Assembly (NCBI GenBank): GCA_032117595.1 | Contig: JAULYZ010000006.1 | Coordinates: 1-41,139 of the forward strand | From: WLJO01 sp032117595 | Lineage (GTDB): Bacteria > Actinomycetota > Acidimicrobiia > Acidimicrobiales > Ilumatobacteraceae | Length of the DNA stretch: 41,139 nt | Direction: 5' to 3' | Shown: in pieces, positions 31,420 to 40,447 of the stretch | Position numbering within the stretch: the stretch's first letter is position 1 | How the letters are laid out: every line of letters begins with the position of its first letter | The notes under the pieces: model-generated | Databases searched by the model: none | Told to the model about the DNA's origin: nothing | Seen by the model: only the letters and a program-made list of their open reading frames with translations | Translations under genes and position numbers: made by a program

Positions 31420-33681
31420 TCAGCGGCCGTTGGCTGCGCGCCACACCTTCTCGGACGTGAGGGGGATGTCGATGTGACGGACCCCGAGATGCGCCAGCGC
31501 ATCGACCACCGCGTTCTGGACCGCCGGTGTCGACCCGATCGTGCCGGACTCCCCGATGCCCTTTGCCCCGAGGGGATTGCGGGGGGTGGGCGTCTCCATC
31601 TCGTGCACCTCGAAGCTGGGCAGCTCGGCAGCGGACACGATGCCGTAGTCGGCAAGCGTGGCGGTGAGAGGGTTGCCCTGCTCGTCGTAGCGGAACTCCT
31701 CCATGAGCGCCTGAGCGATCCCGCCGGCGAGACCTCCGTGGATCTGCCCCTCGAGCAGCAACGGATTGATGATGCGACCCGCATCGTCGACCGCAACGAA
31801 GCGAACCACCTCCACACGACCCGTCTCGGTGTCGACCTCCACAAGAGCGAGGTGCGCGCCGAAGGGGAACGTGGCCCCACCCGGGGAGAAGTCGTGCTCG
31901 ACGAGGAGCGACTTGGTCGACTCTGCTGCAGCGATCTCGGCCCAGCCGATGGTGCGCGCACCGGGTGCGCCCTGCACATGGAACACCCCGCGCGAGGTGT
32001 CGAGGGTGATGTCCTCGGGCGAGGCCTCGAGCAGATTGGCCGCCCGCTCGCGCGCCGCCTGCACGAGTTCCTCGCTCGCCCGGAGCACCGCCGAACCACC
32101 GGCCTGGAGCGAACGCGAACCGCCCGTGCCACCGCCCCACTTGATCTCGTCGGTGTCGCCGTGGTGCACCTCGATCCTGTCGATCGGGATGCCGGTGATC
32201 TCCGAAGCCACCATCGACCATGCGGTCTCGTGGCCCTGGCCGTGCGATGACGATCCGGTGCGGACGATGGCCCGACCCGAGTCGAGCACCTCGATCGAGC
32301 CGAACTCACCACCGCCGTCGGGATTCGTGATCTCCACGTACACCGAGAGCCCGATGCCCAGTTGCTTGCGCTCGCCGCTCGCACGCCGCCGTGCCTGCTC
32401 GGCACGCAGGCCCGCATAGTCGGCCTCGCGCAACACGATGTCGAGCGCGCGGCCGTAGTCGCCCGAGTCGTACTCGGCACCCGTGGGCGTGGTGAAAGGG
32501 AACGCCGTGGGCGGGATGAAGTTCTTCCGGCGCACGTCCTCGGGGGCCATTCCGATCTCGGCCGCAAAGAGGTCGACCATCCGCTCGATCGTGGCAGCGG
32601 CCTCGGGGCGGCCCGCTCCCCGGTAGGCGCCGAGCGGCACGGTATTGGTGGCAACCGTGCGCGACGAGTACGAGACGCTCGGGATGTCGTACACACCGCT
32701 CGCCATCGTGCGGGTCATGGCGGGCAGCATTCCCGCGAAGTTCGGGTACGCCCCTGCGTCCTGGATCACGTCGAGTTCGTAGGCGAGGAGACGGCCATCG
32801 CGCGTACCGCCCAACTTGGCGCGGTGGAACTGCGCGCGCCCGTGCGGGAGGTTGAGCATCGACTCCGTGCGCGACTCCACCCACCGCACGGGTCGTCCGA
32901 GCTGCTTCGCGATCCACGGCAGCAGCGCCTCATCGGGCTGCGCACCGAACTTGGCCCCGAAACCGCCGCCCACATCGGGAGCAATGATGCGCACCTGGGT
33001 CTCGGGCACGCCGTTGAGGCCGGCGAGCACCATGCGGGTCATGTGCGGCATCTGCGTGCACGCCCACACGGTGAGGCGGCCGTCGGGCTCCCAGCGGACC
33101 GCTGAGGCACGCGGTTCCATCGGCACCGGCGCCACCTTGGAGTTCACGATGCGCTGCTCGATGATCACCTCGCAGCCCGAGAAGTCGGCAGGTCCCGACG
33201 ACGGGATGCCTCCGGCCACGTTGGTGTCGAGTTGCGGGAGGATGACCGGGGCATCGGTTTCGGCGGCCCGTTCGGCATCGACCACCACGGGGAGCGGGTC
33301 GTAGTCGATCATCACCGCATCGGCTGCATCGACGGCTTGCGCGTGGGTCTCGGCCACGACCGCCACGACCGGGTCGCCCACATAGCGGACCGTCCCGCTC
33401 GCGAGGCGCGGACGCACGAGCCGCAGGTCGACGAACGGGAACGGCGGCACGGGGTCGAGCCCGAGGTCGTCGTTGGTGTACACGGCGAGCACACCGGGCA
33501 TCGCCGCGGCAACGCTGGTGTCGATGCTGACGATGCGCGCATGGGCGATCGACGAACGTACGTACACCACGTGCGCCGCCCCCGGGAGATCGAGGTCGGC
33601 GATGTAACTGCCCCCCACAGTCAGCAGCTTGGGGTCCTCGACCCGCTTCACCCGTGTTCCCAGAATGCTCGTTCCCTGCAT
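31420..33681 (-). CDS. molybdenum hydroxylase large subunit (xanthine dehydrogenase family, CoxL-like form II)
   Basis: A 753-residue molybdopterin-binding subunit. The N-terminal domain has GTRVKRVEDPKLLTVGGSYI. The Mo domain has PDVGGGFGAKFG (237-246) and AYRGAGR at 352-358, the loop that in CoxL separates form II (AYRGAGR) from the CO-oxidising form I (AYxCSFR). NPLGAKGIGESGTIGSTPA near the end holds the catalytic Glu. It should hydroxylate an aldehyde or heterocycle rather than oxidise CO. The FAD (CoxM) and iron-sulfur (CoxS) partner genes are absent nearby, which is unusual. A flavodoxin gene follows. TACGGT lies 7 bases before ATG 33681. Confidence 0.9.
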   Translation of the reverse strand: MQGTSILGTRVKRVEDPKLLTVGGSYIADLDLPGAAHVVYVRSSIAHARIVSIDTSVAAAMPGVLAVYTNDDLGLDPVPPFPFVDLRLVRPRLASGTVRYVGDPVVAVVAETHAQAVDAADAVMIDYDPLPVVVDAERAAETDAPVILPQLDTNVAGGIPSSGPADFSGCEVIIEQRIVNSKVAPVPMEPRASAVRWEPDGRLTVWACTQMPHMTRMVLAGLNGVPETQVRIIAPDVGGGFGAKFGAQPDEALLPWIAKQLGRPVRWVESRTESMLNLPHGRAQFHRAKLGGTRDGRLLAYELDVIQDAGAYPNFAGMLPAMTRTMASGVYDIPSVSYSSRTVATNTVPLGAYRGAGRPEAAATIERMVDLFAAEIGMAPEDVRRKNFIPPTAFPFTTPTGAEYDSGDYGRALDIVLREADYAGLRAEQARRRASGERKQLGIGLSVYVEITNPDGGGEFGSIEVLDSGRAIVRTGSSSHGQGHETAWSMVASEITGIPIDRIEVHHGDTDEIKWGGGTGGSRSLQAGGSAVLRASEELVQAARERAANLLEASPEDITLDTSRGVFHVQGAPGARTIGWAEIAAAESTKSLLVEHDFSPGGATFPFGAHLALVEVDTETGRVEVVRFVAVDDAGRIINPLLLEGQIHGGLAGGIAQALMEEFRYDEQGNPLTATLADYGIVSAAELPSFEVHEMETPTPRNPLGAKGIGESGTIGSTPAVQNAVVDALAHLGVRHIDIPLTSEKVWRAANGR

Positions 33682-33688
33682 GTCGGCG

Positions 33689-33694
33689 ACCGTA
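33689..33694 (-). promoter_or_regulatory. -10 element of the CoxL-like gene
   Basis: TACGGT on the minus strand, 7 bases before ATG 33681, within 31 bases of the divergent SDR start. Confidence 0.45.
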
Positions 33695-33712
33695 GCGCGC
33701 GAGGATGTGTCC

Positions 33713-34534
33713 ATGAGCAGGGACCTCGAGGGCAACGTTGCAGTCATCACCGGCGGAGCGAGCGGCATCGGCCTCGCCACGGCACGGGCACTCCGCGCAC
33801 GCGGCGCCGACATCGTGCTGGCCGATATCGAGTCCGGGCCGCTGTCGGCTGCGGCCTCAGAACTCGGCGCGCTCGGCGTGCAGTGCGACGTGAGTTCCAG
33901 GGCCTCCGTCGATGCACTCGCCGCCGCCACCTACGACCGCTTCGGACGCGCCGACATCGTCTTCAACAATGCCGGTGTGGCGGTCTCGGGGCCCACCGTG
34001 GAGATGTCCCACGCTGATTGGGAGTGGCTCATGGCCGTCAACGTCTGGGGCCCGATCCACGGCATCGAGGCCTTCCTCCCCCGCATGCAGGAGGCCGCCC
34101 GGGCGAGTCGACGGGACGGCTACCGGGGCCACATCCTCTTCACGGCATCGTTCGCCGGTCTCACGCCGAATGTGGGCCTCGGCCCGTACTGCGTCACGAA
34201 GTACGGGGTGGTCGCCATGGCCGAGGTGCTGCACAAGGAACTCCGCAACGACCGGATCGGGGTCAGCGTGCTGTGCCCCATGCGGGTCGCCACCAACATC
34301 AACCGCTCGGAGCGCAACCGACCCGAGGCCCTCGGCGGACCCGACGCCGGTCATCCGGTGCCCGATCAGGCCGAGGACAACCCCGACCTCGCCGGCCGTG
34401 TGCTCCACGTGGACGATGTCGGGGCAATGGTGTCGGAGTCAGTCTTCACCGACCGCCTGTACATCCTCCCGCACGACGAGTCCCGCTCGATGATCCGGCG
34501 ACGGTTCGAGCGGATCGACCGCGCCTTCGACTGA
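33713..34534 (+). CDS. SDR-family oxidoreductase
   Basis: A 273-residue short-chain dehydrogenase. The cofactor loop is VITGGASGIGLATARAL, the NNAG motif is at FNNAGVAVSG, and the catalytic Tyr-Lys pair is YCVTKYG. The Ser partner is in ILFTASFAGLTPN. NAD or NADP preference is not clear, but Asp following LAD favours NAD. The start is ATG 33713, with GAGGAT as a weak hexamer upstream and only 31 bases to the divergent CoxL-like gene. A second SDR follows after 42 bases. The substrate is unknown. Confidence 0.9.
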   Translation: MSRDLEGNVAVITGGASGIGLATARALRARGADIVLADIESGPLSAAASELGALGVQCDVSSRASVDALAAATYDRFGRADIVFNNAGVAVSGPTVEMSHADWEWLMAVNVWGPIHGIEAFLPRMQEAARASRRDGYRGHILFTASFAGLTPNVGLGPYCVTKYGVVAMAEVLHKELRNDRIGVSVLCPMRVATNINRSERNRPEALGGPDAGHPVPDQAEDNPDLAGRVLHVDDVGAMVSESVFTDRLYILPHDESRSMIRRRFERIDRAFD

Positions 34535-34576
34535 TCACTTGCCGGTGTTCGGCCGCTGCGCGGATTGAATAGCCGC

Positions 34577-35353
34577 ATGGCCAATTACCCCTTCACCCGT
34601 GCACTCGTCACCGGTGCCTCCAGCGGAATCGGCGAGGCCATTGCGCGCGAACTCGCCGATGCCGGCGTGGCGCTGGTGGTCGTGGCGCGTCGCGCCGACC
34701 GCCTCGAGGAATTCGCCCGCGCCTACCCCGGCACCGAAGTGATTGCGTGCGATCTCCAAACCCCCGACGGGCGCGCCCTGGTCGAGGCGCGGCTCGCCGA
34801 CACCGCATCGCCGGTGGACCTCCTCGTGAACAACGCCGGCTTCGGCTCCTCCGGTCATCTCGAGGACATCGATCCCGACCGTTCCGAGGGCGAGATCGAG
34901 CTGAACGTTGTTGCGCTCACCCGACTCACCCGAGCAGCACTCCCTCGCATGATCAGTGCTCGGCGCGGATGGATCCTCAACGTGTCGTCGGTGGTGGCGT
35001 TCCAGCCTGCACCGCTCCTCACCGTGTACGCCGCCACCAAGGCCTACGTGCAGAGTTTCTCCGAGGGTCTGCACGAGGAACTCCGTGGCACCGGCGTCGT
35101 GGTGACCTCCTTGTGCCCCGGCCTCACCCGGACCGAGTTCCAGAGCGTCAGCAACACCGGCCACTTCCAGAATCGCTACCCCGCCATGGCATGGCTCGAT
35201 GCCGTTCGGGTCGCACGCGACGGTCTGCGCGACTGTGCACGCGGCAAGGCAGTGAGCGTGCCCGGAGCGCAGTACAAGAGCATCGTGGCAGTTGCCGGGG
35301 TCACGCCGCGCCGCGCGCTGCGTCGTCTCTCGGGACTCGTCCAGCGGGACTGA
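34577..35353 (+). CDS. SDR-family oxidoreductase (second)
   Basis: A 258-residue short-chain dehydrogenase. The cofactor loop is VTGASSGIGEAIAREL, with VARRADRLEEFA after the second strand, an Arg pair that favours NADP. NNAGFGSSG and the catalytic YAATKAYVQSF are clear. The C-terminal region (LCPGLTRTEFQ) matches the family of ketoacyl or ketosteroid reductases. ATG 34577 has TTGAAT 6 bases upstream, a weak -10; an in-frame TTG at 34565 is an alternative. The substrate is unknown. Confidence 0.9.
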   Translation: MANYPFTRALVTGASSGIGEAIARELADAGVALVVVARRADRLEEFARAYPGTEVIACDLQTPDGRALVEARLADTASPVDLLVNNAGFGSSGHLEDIDPDRSEGEIELNVVALTRLTRAALPRMISARRGWILNVSSVVAFQPAPLLTVYAATKAYVQSFSEGLHEELRGTGVVVTSLCPGLTRTEFQSVSNTGHFQNRYPAMAWLDAVRVARDGLRDCARGKAVSVPGAQYKSIVAVAGVTPRRALRRLSGLVQRD

Positions 35354-35362
35354 GCCAGGCAC

Positions 35363-35458
35363 ATGAACTCACGTCTCCGACGCGGCCTCATCGCAGGATT
35401 CGGCGGGCTCGCCTTCGGCGTAGTGGTCTGGATCGTGCTGTCGATCATTTTCGGATAG
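35363..35458 (+). CDS. 31-residue single-span membrane peptide
   Basis: A short frame just after the second SDR (9 bases) encodes a basic N-terminus MNSRLRRG and one hydrophobic helix LIAGFGGLAFGVVVWIVLS that ends in IIFG. It has no proline or charge inside the span. The last 14 bases overlap the 3' end of the convergent pcrA gene. A gagccagg element about 5 bases upstream could be a ribosome site. It could be a genuine small membrane protein read from the SDR message. No family is recognised, and chance is possible. Confidence 0.45.
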   Translation: MNSRLRRGLIAGFGGLAFGVVVWIVLSIIFG

Positions 35459-37709
35459 GCACGAGCGGCGTCCACGCCAGCACAAAGGTCTTCGAGCCGA
35501 CGCCAGCGAAGCGGATCGTCGCCTCAGTGCGCTCACCGCTGCCGCGCAGTTCGATGATGACCCCGTCCCCGTACTTGGGGTGACGGACATCGTCGCCCAC
35601 GTGGAAGCCTGACTCGTGTGCGTTGGTGGGTGCAGGCTGGGTGGCGCGCCCCGCCTGGATCGCCGCGTCCACCACACGTTCGCGGTGCGCAGTTCGCTCC
35701 GGATCGTCGTCTGCGTCCCAACGGCGCCCTCCGTACGCGCGATCGCCCCAGTCGTCGTATCGACCCGATCGCTCACTCGCCCGTCCAACAGTGCGGGGGG
35801 CGCCGGTCGACTCGATGAGTTCCTCGGGGATGTCGTCGACAAAGCGGGAGGGTGGGTTGTACTGCGTGCTGCCGAACAGCGAGCGGCTCCACGCGTGCGA
35901 GATGAACAGTCGCTCCTCGGCCCGGGTGATTCCCACGTACGCGAGCCGGCGTTCCTCCTCCATCTCGGAGGGCTCGGTCAGCGAGCGGGAGTGCGGGAAC
36001 ACGCCCTCCTCCATGCCGACGAGGAAGACCACCGGGTACTCGAGCCCCTTGGCGCTGTGGAGCGTCATGAGCACGACCTTGCTCTCGTCGGCATCGATCT
36101 GGTCGGTGTCGGACACCAACGAGATCTGTTCGAGGAACTCGTCGACGGTCTCGAACTGCTCGGCCGAGCCGATCAGTTCGGTGAGGTTCTCGAGGCGCCC
36201 GTCGGCCTCGATGGTGTTCTCGGCCTCGAGCTGCGAGACGTATCCACTTCGTTCGAGCGCCTCGCGCAGCACGGTTGACGGGCCGTGCTCGACATATTGC
36301 TCGAGGGTGTCGACCAGTTCTACGAAGGAGCCGATGCCGCGCTGTGCTGCGCCACCCACGCCTGCCTCACCGGCACGCCGGAGCGCAGCAGCAAAGGTCT
36401 GACCGGTGAGGTTCGCCCATGCATCGAGTTTGGCGACCGAGGCATCTCCGATACCACGTCTCGGTTCGTTGAGGACACGCTTGATGCTCACCTCGTCGGC
36501 GGGATTCACCACGGCACGCAGGTACGCCACTGCGTCCTTGATCTCCTTGCGGTCGTAGAAGCGGGTGCCTCCGACCACCTTGTAGGGGATCCCCATCCGC
36601 ATGAAGGTCTCCTCCACCACGCGGCTCTGTGCGTTGGTCCGGTAGAAGACGGCGATGTCGCCCCACCGATACCGATCCGCGCTCGTGAGCGTGGTGGCGG
36701 TGCGAGCGACCCACTGCGCTTCGTCCATCTCATCGGCGGCGTGATACCGCACGATCCTGTCGCCGTGGCCGCGCTCGCTCCACAGGTGCTTGGGCTTGCG
36801 CCCGAGGTTGTGGTCGATCACCGCGTTGGCGGCATCGAGGATGGTCTGGCTGCTCCGGTAGTTCTGGTCGAGCACCACCGCCCGCGCGTCGGGGTAGGCC
36901 TCGTCGAACTGCAGGATGTTGCGCACATCCGCCCCGCGGAAGCGATAGATCGACTGATCGGAGTCGCCCACCACCATCACATTGCGATGCTTCTCGCCGA
37001 GCATCAGGACGATCTCGTTCTGCGCGGTGTTCGTGTCCTGGTACTCGTCGACGAGGATGTGCAGGAAGCGGTCCTGGTAGTAGTCGAGGACATCGGGCGC
37101 TGTCCGCAACAGGCGCACGGCATTCACCAGGAGATCGTCGAAGTCCATGGCGCCGGCCTTCTTCAGCCGCACTTCGTACTCGCGGAACACCTCGGCGATC
37201 TTGCGTTCGAAGATGTTCCCGGCAAGCTCAGCGGCCTTCGCAGCATTCACGAGATCGTTCTTGAACTGGCTGATCTGTGCATGCACGCCGCGCGGTGGGA
37301 AGCGCTTGGAGTCGAGACCGAGGTCGCGGATGATGTAGCCCACAAGGCGCTGGGCATCGGATTGGTCGTAGATGCTGAAGGTCTTCGGGAATCCGATGCG
37401 GTCGGCATCCCGCCGCAGGATGCGCACACAGGCGGAGTGGAACGTGCTCACCCACATCTGATGGGCGACGGGCCCCACCAGTTCGGCGACCCGGCGCTTC
37501 ATCTCGTCGGCGGCCTTGTTGGTGAAGGTGATGGCGAGAATCCGCATCGGGTGGACCCCGTGCTGGCCGATGAGGTGGGCGATTCGGTGCGTCAGCACCC
37601 GGGTCTTGCCCGAGCCGGCCCCGGCGATGACGAGGAGTGGCCCATGGACGTGCACCACGGCATCGAGCTGTTCGGGGTTGAGGCCGTCGAGCGGTACTGG
37701 TGCAGTCAT
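35445..37709 (-). CDS. pcrA: ATP-dependent DNA helicase PcrA/UvrD
   Basis: A 754-residue superfamily I 3'-5' helicase acting in repair and replication restart. Motifs are LLVIAGAGSGKTRVLT (Walker A at 29-36), ILAITFTNKAADEMKRR, VDEYQDTNTAQ (Walker B), and VVGDSDQSIYRFRGA. VVLMTLHSAKGLEYPVVFLV and RRLAYVGITRAEERL follow, completing the UvrD set. The C-terminal tail (from about 690) includes GDDVRHPKYGDGVIIE, the RNA-polymerase-binding Tudor-like domain of PcrA. The start is ATG 37709. TAGGAT, about 34 bases upstream (minus strand), is a possible -10 with a leader. Confidence 0.96.
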   Translation of the reverse strand: MTAPVPLDGLNPEQLDAVVHVHGPLLVIAGAGSGKTRVLTHRIAHLIGQHGVHPMRILAITFTNKAADEMKRRVAELVGPVAHQMWVSTFHSACVRILRRDADRIGFPKTFSIYDQSDAQRLVGYIIRDLGLDSKRFPPRGVHAQISQFKNDLVNAAKAAELAGNIFERKIAEVFREYEVRLKKAGAMDFDDLLVNAVRLLRTAPDVLDYYQDRFLHILVDEYQDTNTAQNEIVLMLGEKHRNVMVVGDSDQSIYRFRGADVRNILQFDEAYPDARAVVLDQNYRSSQTILDAANAVIDHNLGRKPKHLWSERGHGDRIVRYHAADEMDEAQWVARTATTLTSADRYRWGDIAVFYRTNAQSRVVEETFMRMGIPYKVVGGTRFYDRKEIKDAVAYLRAVVNPADEVSIKRVLNEPRRGIGDASVAKLDAWANLTGQTFAAALRRAGEAGVGGAAQRGIGSFVELVDTLEQYVEHGPSTVLREALERSGYVSQLEAENTIEADGRLENLTELIGSAEQFETVDEFLEQISLVSDTDQIDADESKVVLMTLHSAKGLEYPVVFLVGMEEGVFPHSRSLTEPSEMEEERRLAYVGITRAEERLFISHAWSRSLFGSTQYNPPSRFVDDIPEELIESTGAPRTVGRASERSGRYDDWGDRAYGGRRWDADDDPERTAHRERVVDAAIQAGRATQPAPTNAHESGFHVGDDVRHPKYGDGVIIELRGSGERTEATIRFAGVGSKTFVLAWTPLVPIRK

Positions 37710-37794
37710 CGGGGGTCACGGGTGGGAGGCACGGCGTCGTCATCCTAGGGAGGGGGTGCCTGACGGATCGGTGCGGTTCGCCGAGAATGGGCGT

Positions 37795-39108
37795 GTGGAT
37801 CCCGCCCGATCGACACAGTGGTGGCGCCTCGCTGCCGGTCGGAACCTTCGTGCACAGGCGCGCACCGTTGCCTCTCTCGTGCGATGGCTGATCCTCGGAA
37901 GCGTCTCGGGAGCGATGGCGGGACTCGGGAGCTGGGTCTTCCTCGAGGTGCTCGACCGCATCACCGACCTGCGCACCGACAACTCGTGGATCGTCTGGCT
38001 GATGCCCCTCGGCGGTCTTGTGCTCGGCGCTGCGTACCACTACCTCGGTGGGCAGTCGTCGCGTGGCAGCGCACTGCTCATCGAGCAGGTCAACGAGCCG
38101 GCCGACGGCGCGGTGAGCACGTGGATGCCTCGCCGGATGGCTCCCTTCATCGTGCTCGGCACCTGGGGATCCCAAGTCGTTGGCGCCTCGGTTGGCAGAG
38201 AGGGCGCAGCGATACAGATGTCGGGCAGCCTCACCGACTCGTTCGCCCGGTTGATCGGCCTGCGTGGCGAGGACCGACGCACACTGCTCATCGCCTCGAT
38301 CGCAGGGGGCTTCGGGGCAGTGTTCGGGGTCCCCGTTGCCGGAGCAGTGTTCGCCCTCGAGGTGCAGTCGATCGGCAGGATTCGCTACGAGGCGATCGTG
38401 CCCGCGCTGACCGCGGCGGTGGTGGGCGACCGCATCGTGCACGGACTCGGTTACGACCACCCCGTCCCCCTGCAGCTCGACCCGAGGATCGACACCTGGC
38501 TCCTCCTCAAACTCGCCCTCGCAGGAGTGTGCTTCGGGCTTGCTGCGGCCGCCTACGTGGAGCTTGCCTCGTGGCTCAAGCGGACCATGAGCCGTCTGGT
38601 GTCTTGGCCCCCGATGCGGCCCTTCATCGGCGGGGTCGCAACCATCGGTCTCATCGCCCTCGTGGGTCGCGATTACACCGGCATGTCGCTGCCGCTCATC
38701 GACCGTGCGCTCGAGGGTGCGGCTCTGTCGTTTGCGGTGTTCGCGCTGAAGATCGTCTTCACGGCACTCGCCATCGGTTCGTCGTTCCCGGGCGGCGAGG
38801 TGACACCACTCTTCGTCATCGGCGCCACCCTCGGGGCGGCCCTTGGCGAACCGTTGAATGTCTCGGGACCCCTCCTTGCGGCAGTGGGCTTCGCAGCAGT
38901 GTTCGCCGCTGCGTCGAACACCCCGATTGCCGGCACCATCATGGGGGTCGAGCTGTTCGGCGCCGGCATCGCCCTCCCCTGCGCAGTGAGCTGCACCGTC
39001 GCCTTCGTGTTCTCGGGGCGCCGGAGCATCTACCCCACCCAGCGCCTCACCGTTGACAAGTCGGGCCGCCGCGTTGCCCGTGAGACCACGGTGTCTCCCC
39101 CGGACTGA
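37795..39108 (+). CDS. ClC-type chloride channel/antiporter
   Basis: A 437-residue multi-span protein. ClC signature sequences are present: GASVGREGAAIQMSG (GREGP-like motif with the gating Glu), GGFGAVFGVPVAGAVFALE, SSFPGGEVTPLFVIGATLG and AASNTPIAGTIMG. It exchanges or conducts Cl- (or F-) across the membrane. The Glu of GREG is the external gate. The proton-Glu of antiporters is not obvious, so channel or antiporter is undecided. GTG 37795 is favoured with GAGAAT 6 bases upstream; GTG 37756 or 37771 would add a short non-conserved head. It is divergent from pcrA. Confidence 0.87.
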   Translation: MDPARSTQWWRLAAGRNLRAQARTVASLVRWLILGSVSGAMAGLGSWVFLEVLDRITDLRTDNSWIVWLMPLGGLVLGAAYHYLGGQSSRGSALLIEQVNEPADGAVSTWMPRRMAPFIVLGTWGSQVVGASVGREGAAIQMSGSLTDSFARLIGLRGEDRRTLLIASIAGGFGAVFGVPVAGAVFALEVQSIGRIRYEAIVPALTAAVVGDRIVHGLGYDHPVPLQLDPRIDTWLLLKLALAGVCFGLAAAAYVELASWLKRTMSRLVSWPPMRPFIGGVATIGLIALVGRDYTGMSLPLIDRALEGAALSFAVFALKIVFTALAIGSSFPGGEVTPLFVIGATLGAALGEPLNVSGPLLAAVGFAAVFAAASNTPIAGTIMGVELFGAGIALPCAVSCTVAFVFSGRRSIYPTQRLTVDKSGRRVARETTVSPPD

Positions 39109-39126
39109 GCACGCCCATCAGCCACC

Positions 39127-39140
39127 GCAACGGCAGTTGC
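39127..39140 (+). terminator. weak hairpin after the ClC gene
   Basis: GCAAC (39127-39131) pairs with GTTGC (39136-39140) across a 4-base loop, 19 bases after the ClC stop. The stem is only 5 pairs and no T-run follows. The rest of this 103-base gap holds the ribosome site of the next gene and a weak TTGCCA/TACGCT promoter pair at a 19-base spacing. Confidence 0.3.
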
Positions 39141-39211
39141 CACGACCTCGGCCCGGTGACGTACGCTCGATGGAGTCGGTCGCACGGGGGGCCGACAGGG
39201 AGGGTTGCCTC

Positions 39212-40426
39212 ATGGATCAGGCCTTCGTTGACCGCATCAATGCCCAGGTGGCCTACGAGTTCGCCCGGACCGAGCCGCCGCAAGGCTTCCCCAAGCTGCC
39301 CGACCTGCCGCTCGGCCGCTACACCGACGACACCTTCTGGCAACTCGAGCGAGAGCACCTGTTCCGCCGCAGTTGGATGTTTGCCGCCCACACCACCGAG
39401 TTCCCGAACCCGGGCTCGTACCGAACCTTCGACATGGCCGGGATGCCGGTGGTGGTCGTTCGTGGCGACGACGACGTGTACCGCGCGTTCTTCAACGCCT
39501 GCCGTCACCGCGGCGCCCCGGTGGTGCGCGACGAATGCGGCACGTGCGACCGCATGGTGTGCCTCTATCACTCGTGGAGCTACGACCACACCGGCAAGCT
39601 CGTCTTCGTCCCCGACCTGCGCGACTTCGTGGGCCTGCAGCCCGAGGAGCGCGGGCTCGTCCCGCTGCGCTGCGAGGTGTGGGGCAAGTTCATCTTCGTC
39701 AACGCCGACCAGGACGCCGAGCCGTTGCTCGAACACCTCGGGCCGCTTGCCGACGAGCTGTGGGAGGTGGTGGACGCAGATCTCCGAGTGCTCACCCGGA
39801 TGACCACCACGCACCGCTGCAACTGGAAGATCATGGCCGAGGGATTCCTCGAGGTGTACCACGCCAAGACGATCCACCCCACCACGGTCGCCAACTCACT
39901 GCGCCCTGCTGGAGCCGCCATCTCGCTCGTGCGCAACGGACATACCCGGATGCTCACGCCGCTCACCGAGCGGGCGATGAACTCCCAGCGCGAGGACCGC
40001 GCTGATCTCCCGAAGATGCCCGGGCTCGCCGACGTGTTCAACACGACGAACCCCGCATACGGCCTCTTCCCGAACCTCATCACGCCGCTCGACTCCACCG
40101 GCTTCCCGTTGCTGCAGTTCTGGCCGGAGGCCAAGGACCGCACCCGGCTCGAGCGCGTCTGGCTCGCACCTGCAGACAGCGTCGAACCGCGGCATCCCAC
40201 GTGGGACATCCGGCTCGCCGGGTTCGAGGTGGTGATGGTGGAGGACACCGACAACCTTGAGCCCGTGCAGGTGGCCGTCGAGGCCGCGGCCCACTCGGGA
40301 ATCCCGCTCAACTATCAGGAACGGCGGATCTGGCACTACCACACCACGATCGACTCGGTGATCGGCCGCCATCGCGTCCCCGAGCACCTCGGCGTGCCGG
40401 ATCTGCTCGCCGACTGGGTCGACTGA
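39212..40426 (+). CDS. Rieske-type aromatic ring-hydroxylating oxygenase alpha subunit
   Basis: A 404-residue Rieske non-heme iron oxygenase. The [2Fe-2S] cluster ligands are Cys97-x-His99 in NACRHRGAP and Cys117-xx-His120 in CLYHSWSYD. The mononuclear iron site has His217 and His222 in FLEVYHAKTIHP within the NWKIMAEG region. An acidic ligand is expected nearer the C-terminus. The class includes dioxygenases and choline or carnitine monooxygenase-like demethylases. No ferredoxin or reductase is adjacent, so the electron source is elsewhere. ATG 39212 has an AGGGAGGG ribosome site 7 bases upstream. The substrate is unknown. Confidence 0.9.
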   Translation: MDQAFVDRINAQVAYEFARTEPPQGFPKLPDLPLGRYTDDTFWQLEREHLFRRSWMFAAHTTEFPNPGSYRTFDMAGMPVVVVRGDDDVYRAFFNACRHRGAPVVRDECGTCDRMVCLYHSWSYDHTGKLVFVPDLRDFVGLQPEERGLVPLRCEVWGKFIFVNADQDAEPLLEHLGPLADELWEVVDADLRVLTRMTTTHRCNWKIMAEGFLEVYHAKTIHPTTVANSLRPAGAAISLVRNGHTRMLTPLTERAMNSQREDRADLPKMPGLADVFNTTNPAYGLFPNLITPLDSTGFPLLQFWPEAKDRTRLERVWLAPADSVEPRHPTWDIRLAGFEVVMVEDTDNLEPVQVAVEAAAHSGIPLNYQERRIWHYHTTIDSVIGRHRVPEHLGVPDLLADWVD

Positions 40427-40435
40427 ACCAACCGG

Positions 40436-40441
40436 TACCGT
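40436..40441 (+). promoter_or_regulatory. -10 element of the EVE gene
   Basis: TACCGT, 6 bases before ATG 40448; no ribosome site is visible. Confidence 0.5.
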
Positions 40442-40447
40442 GCCGGC

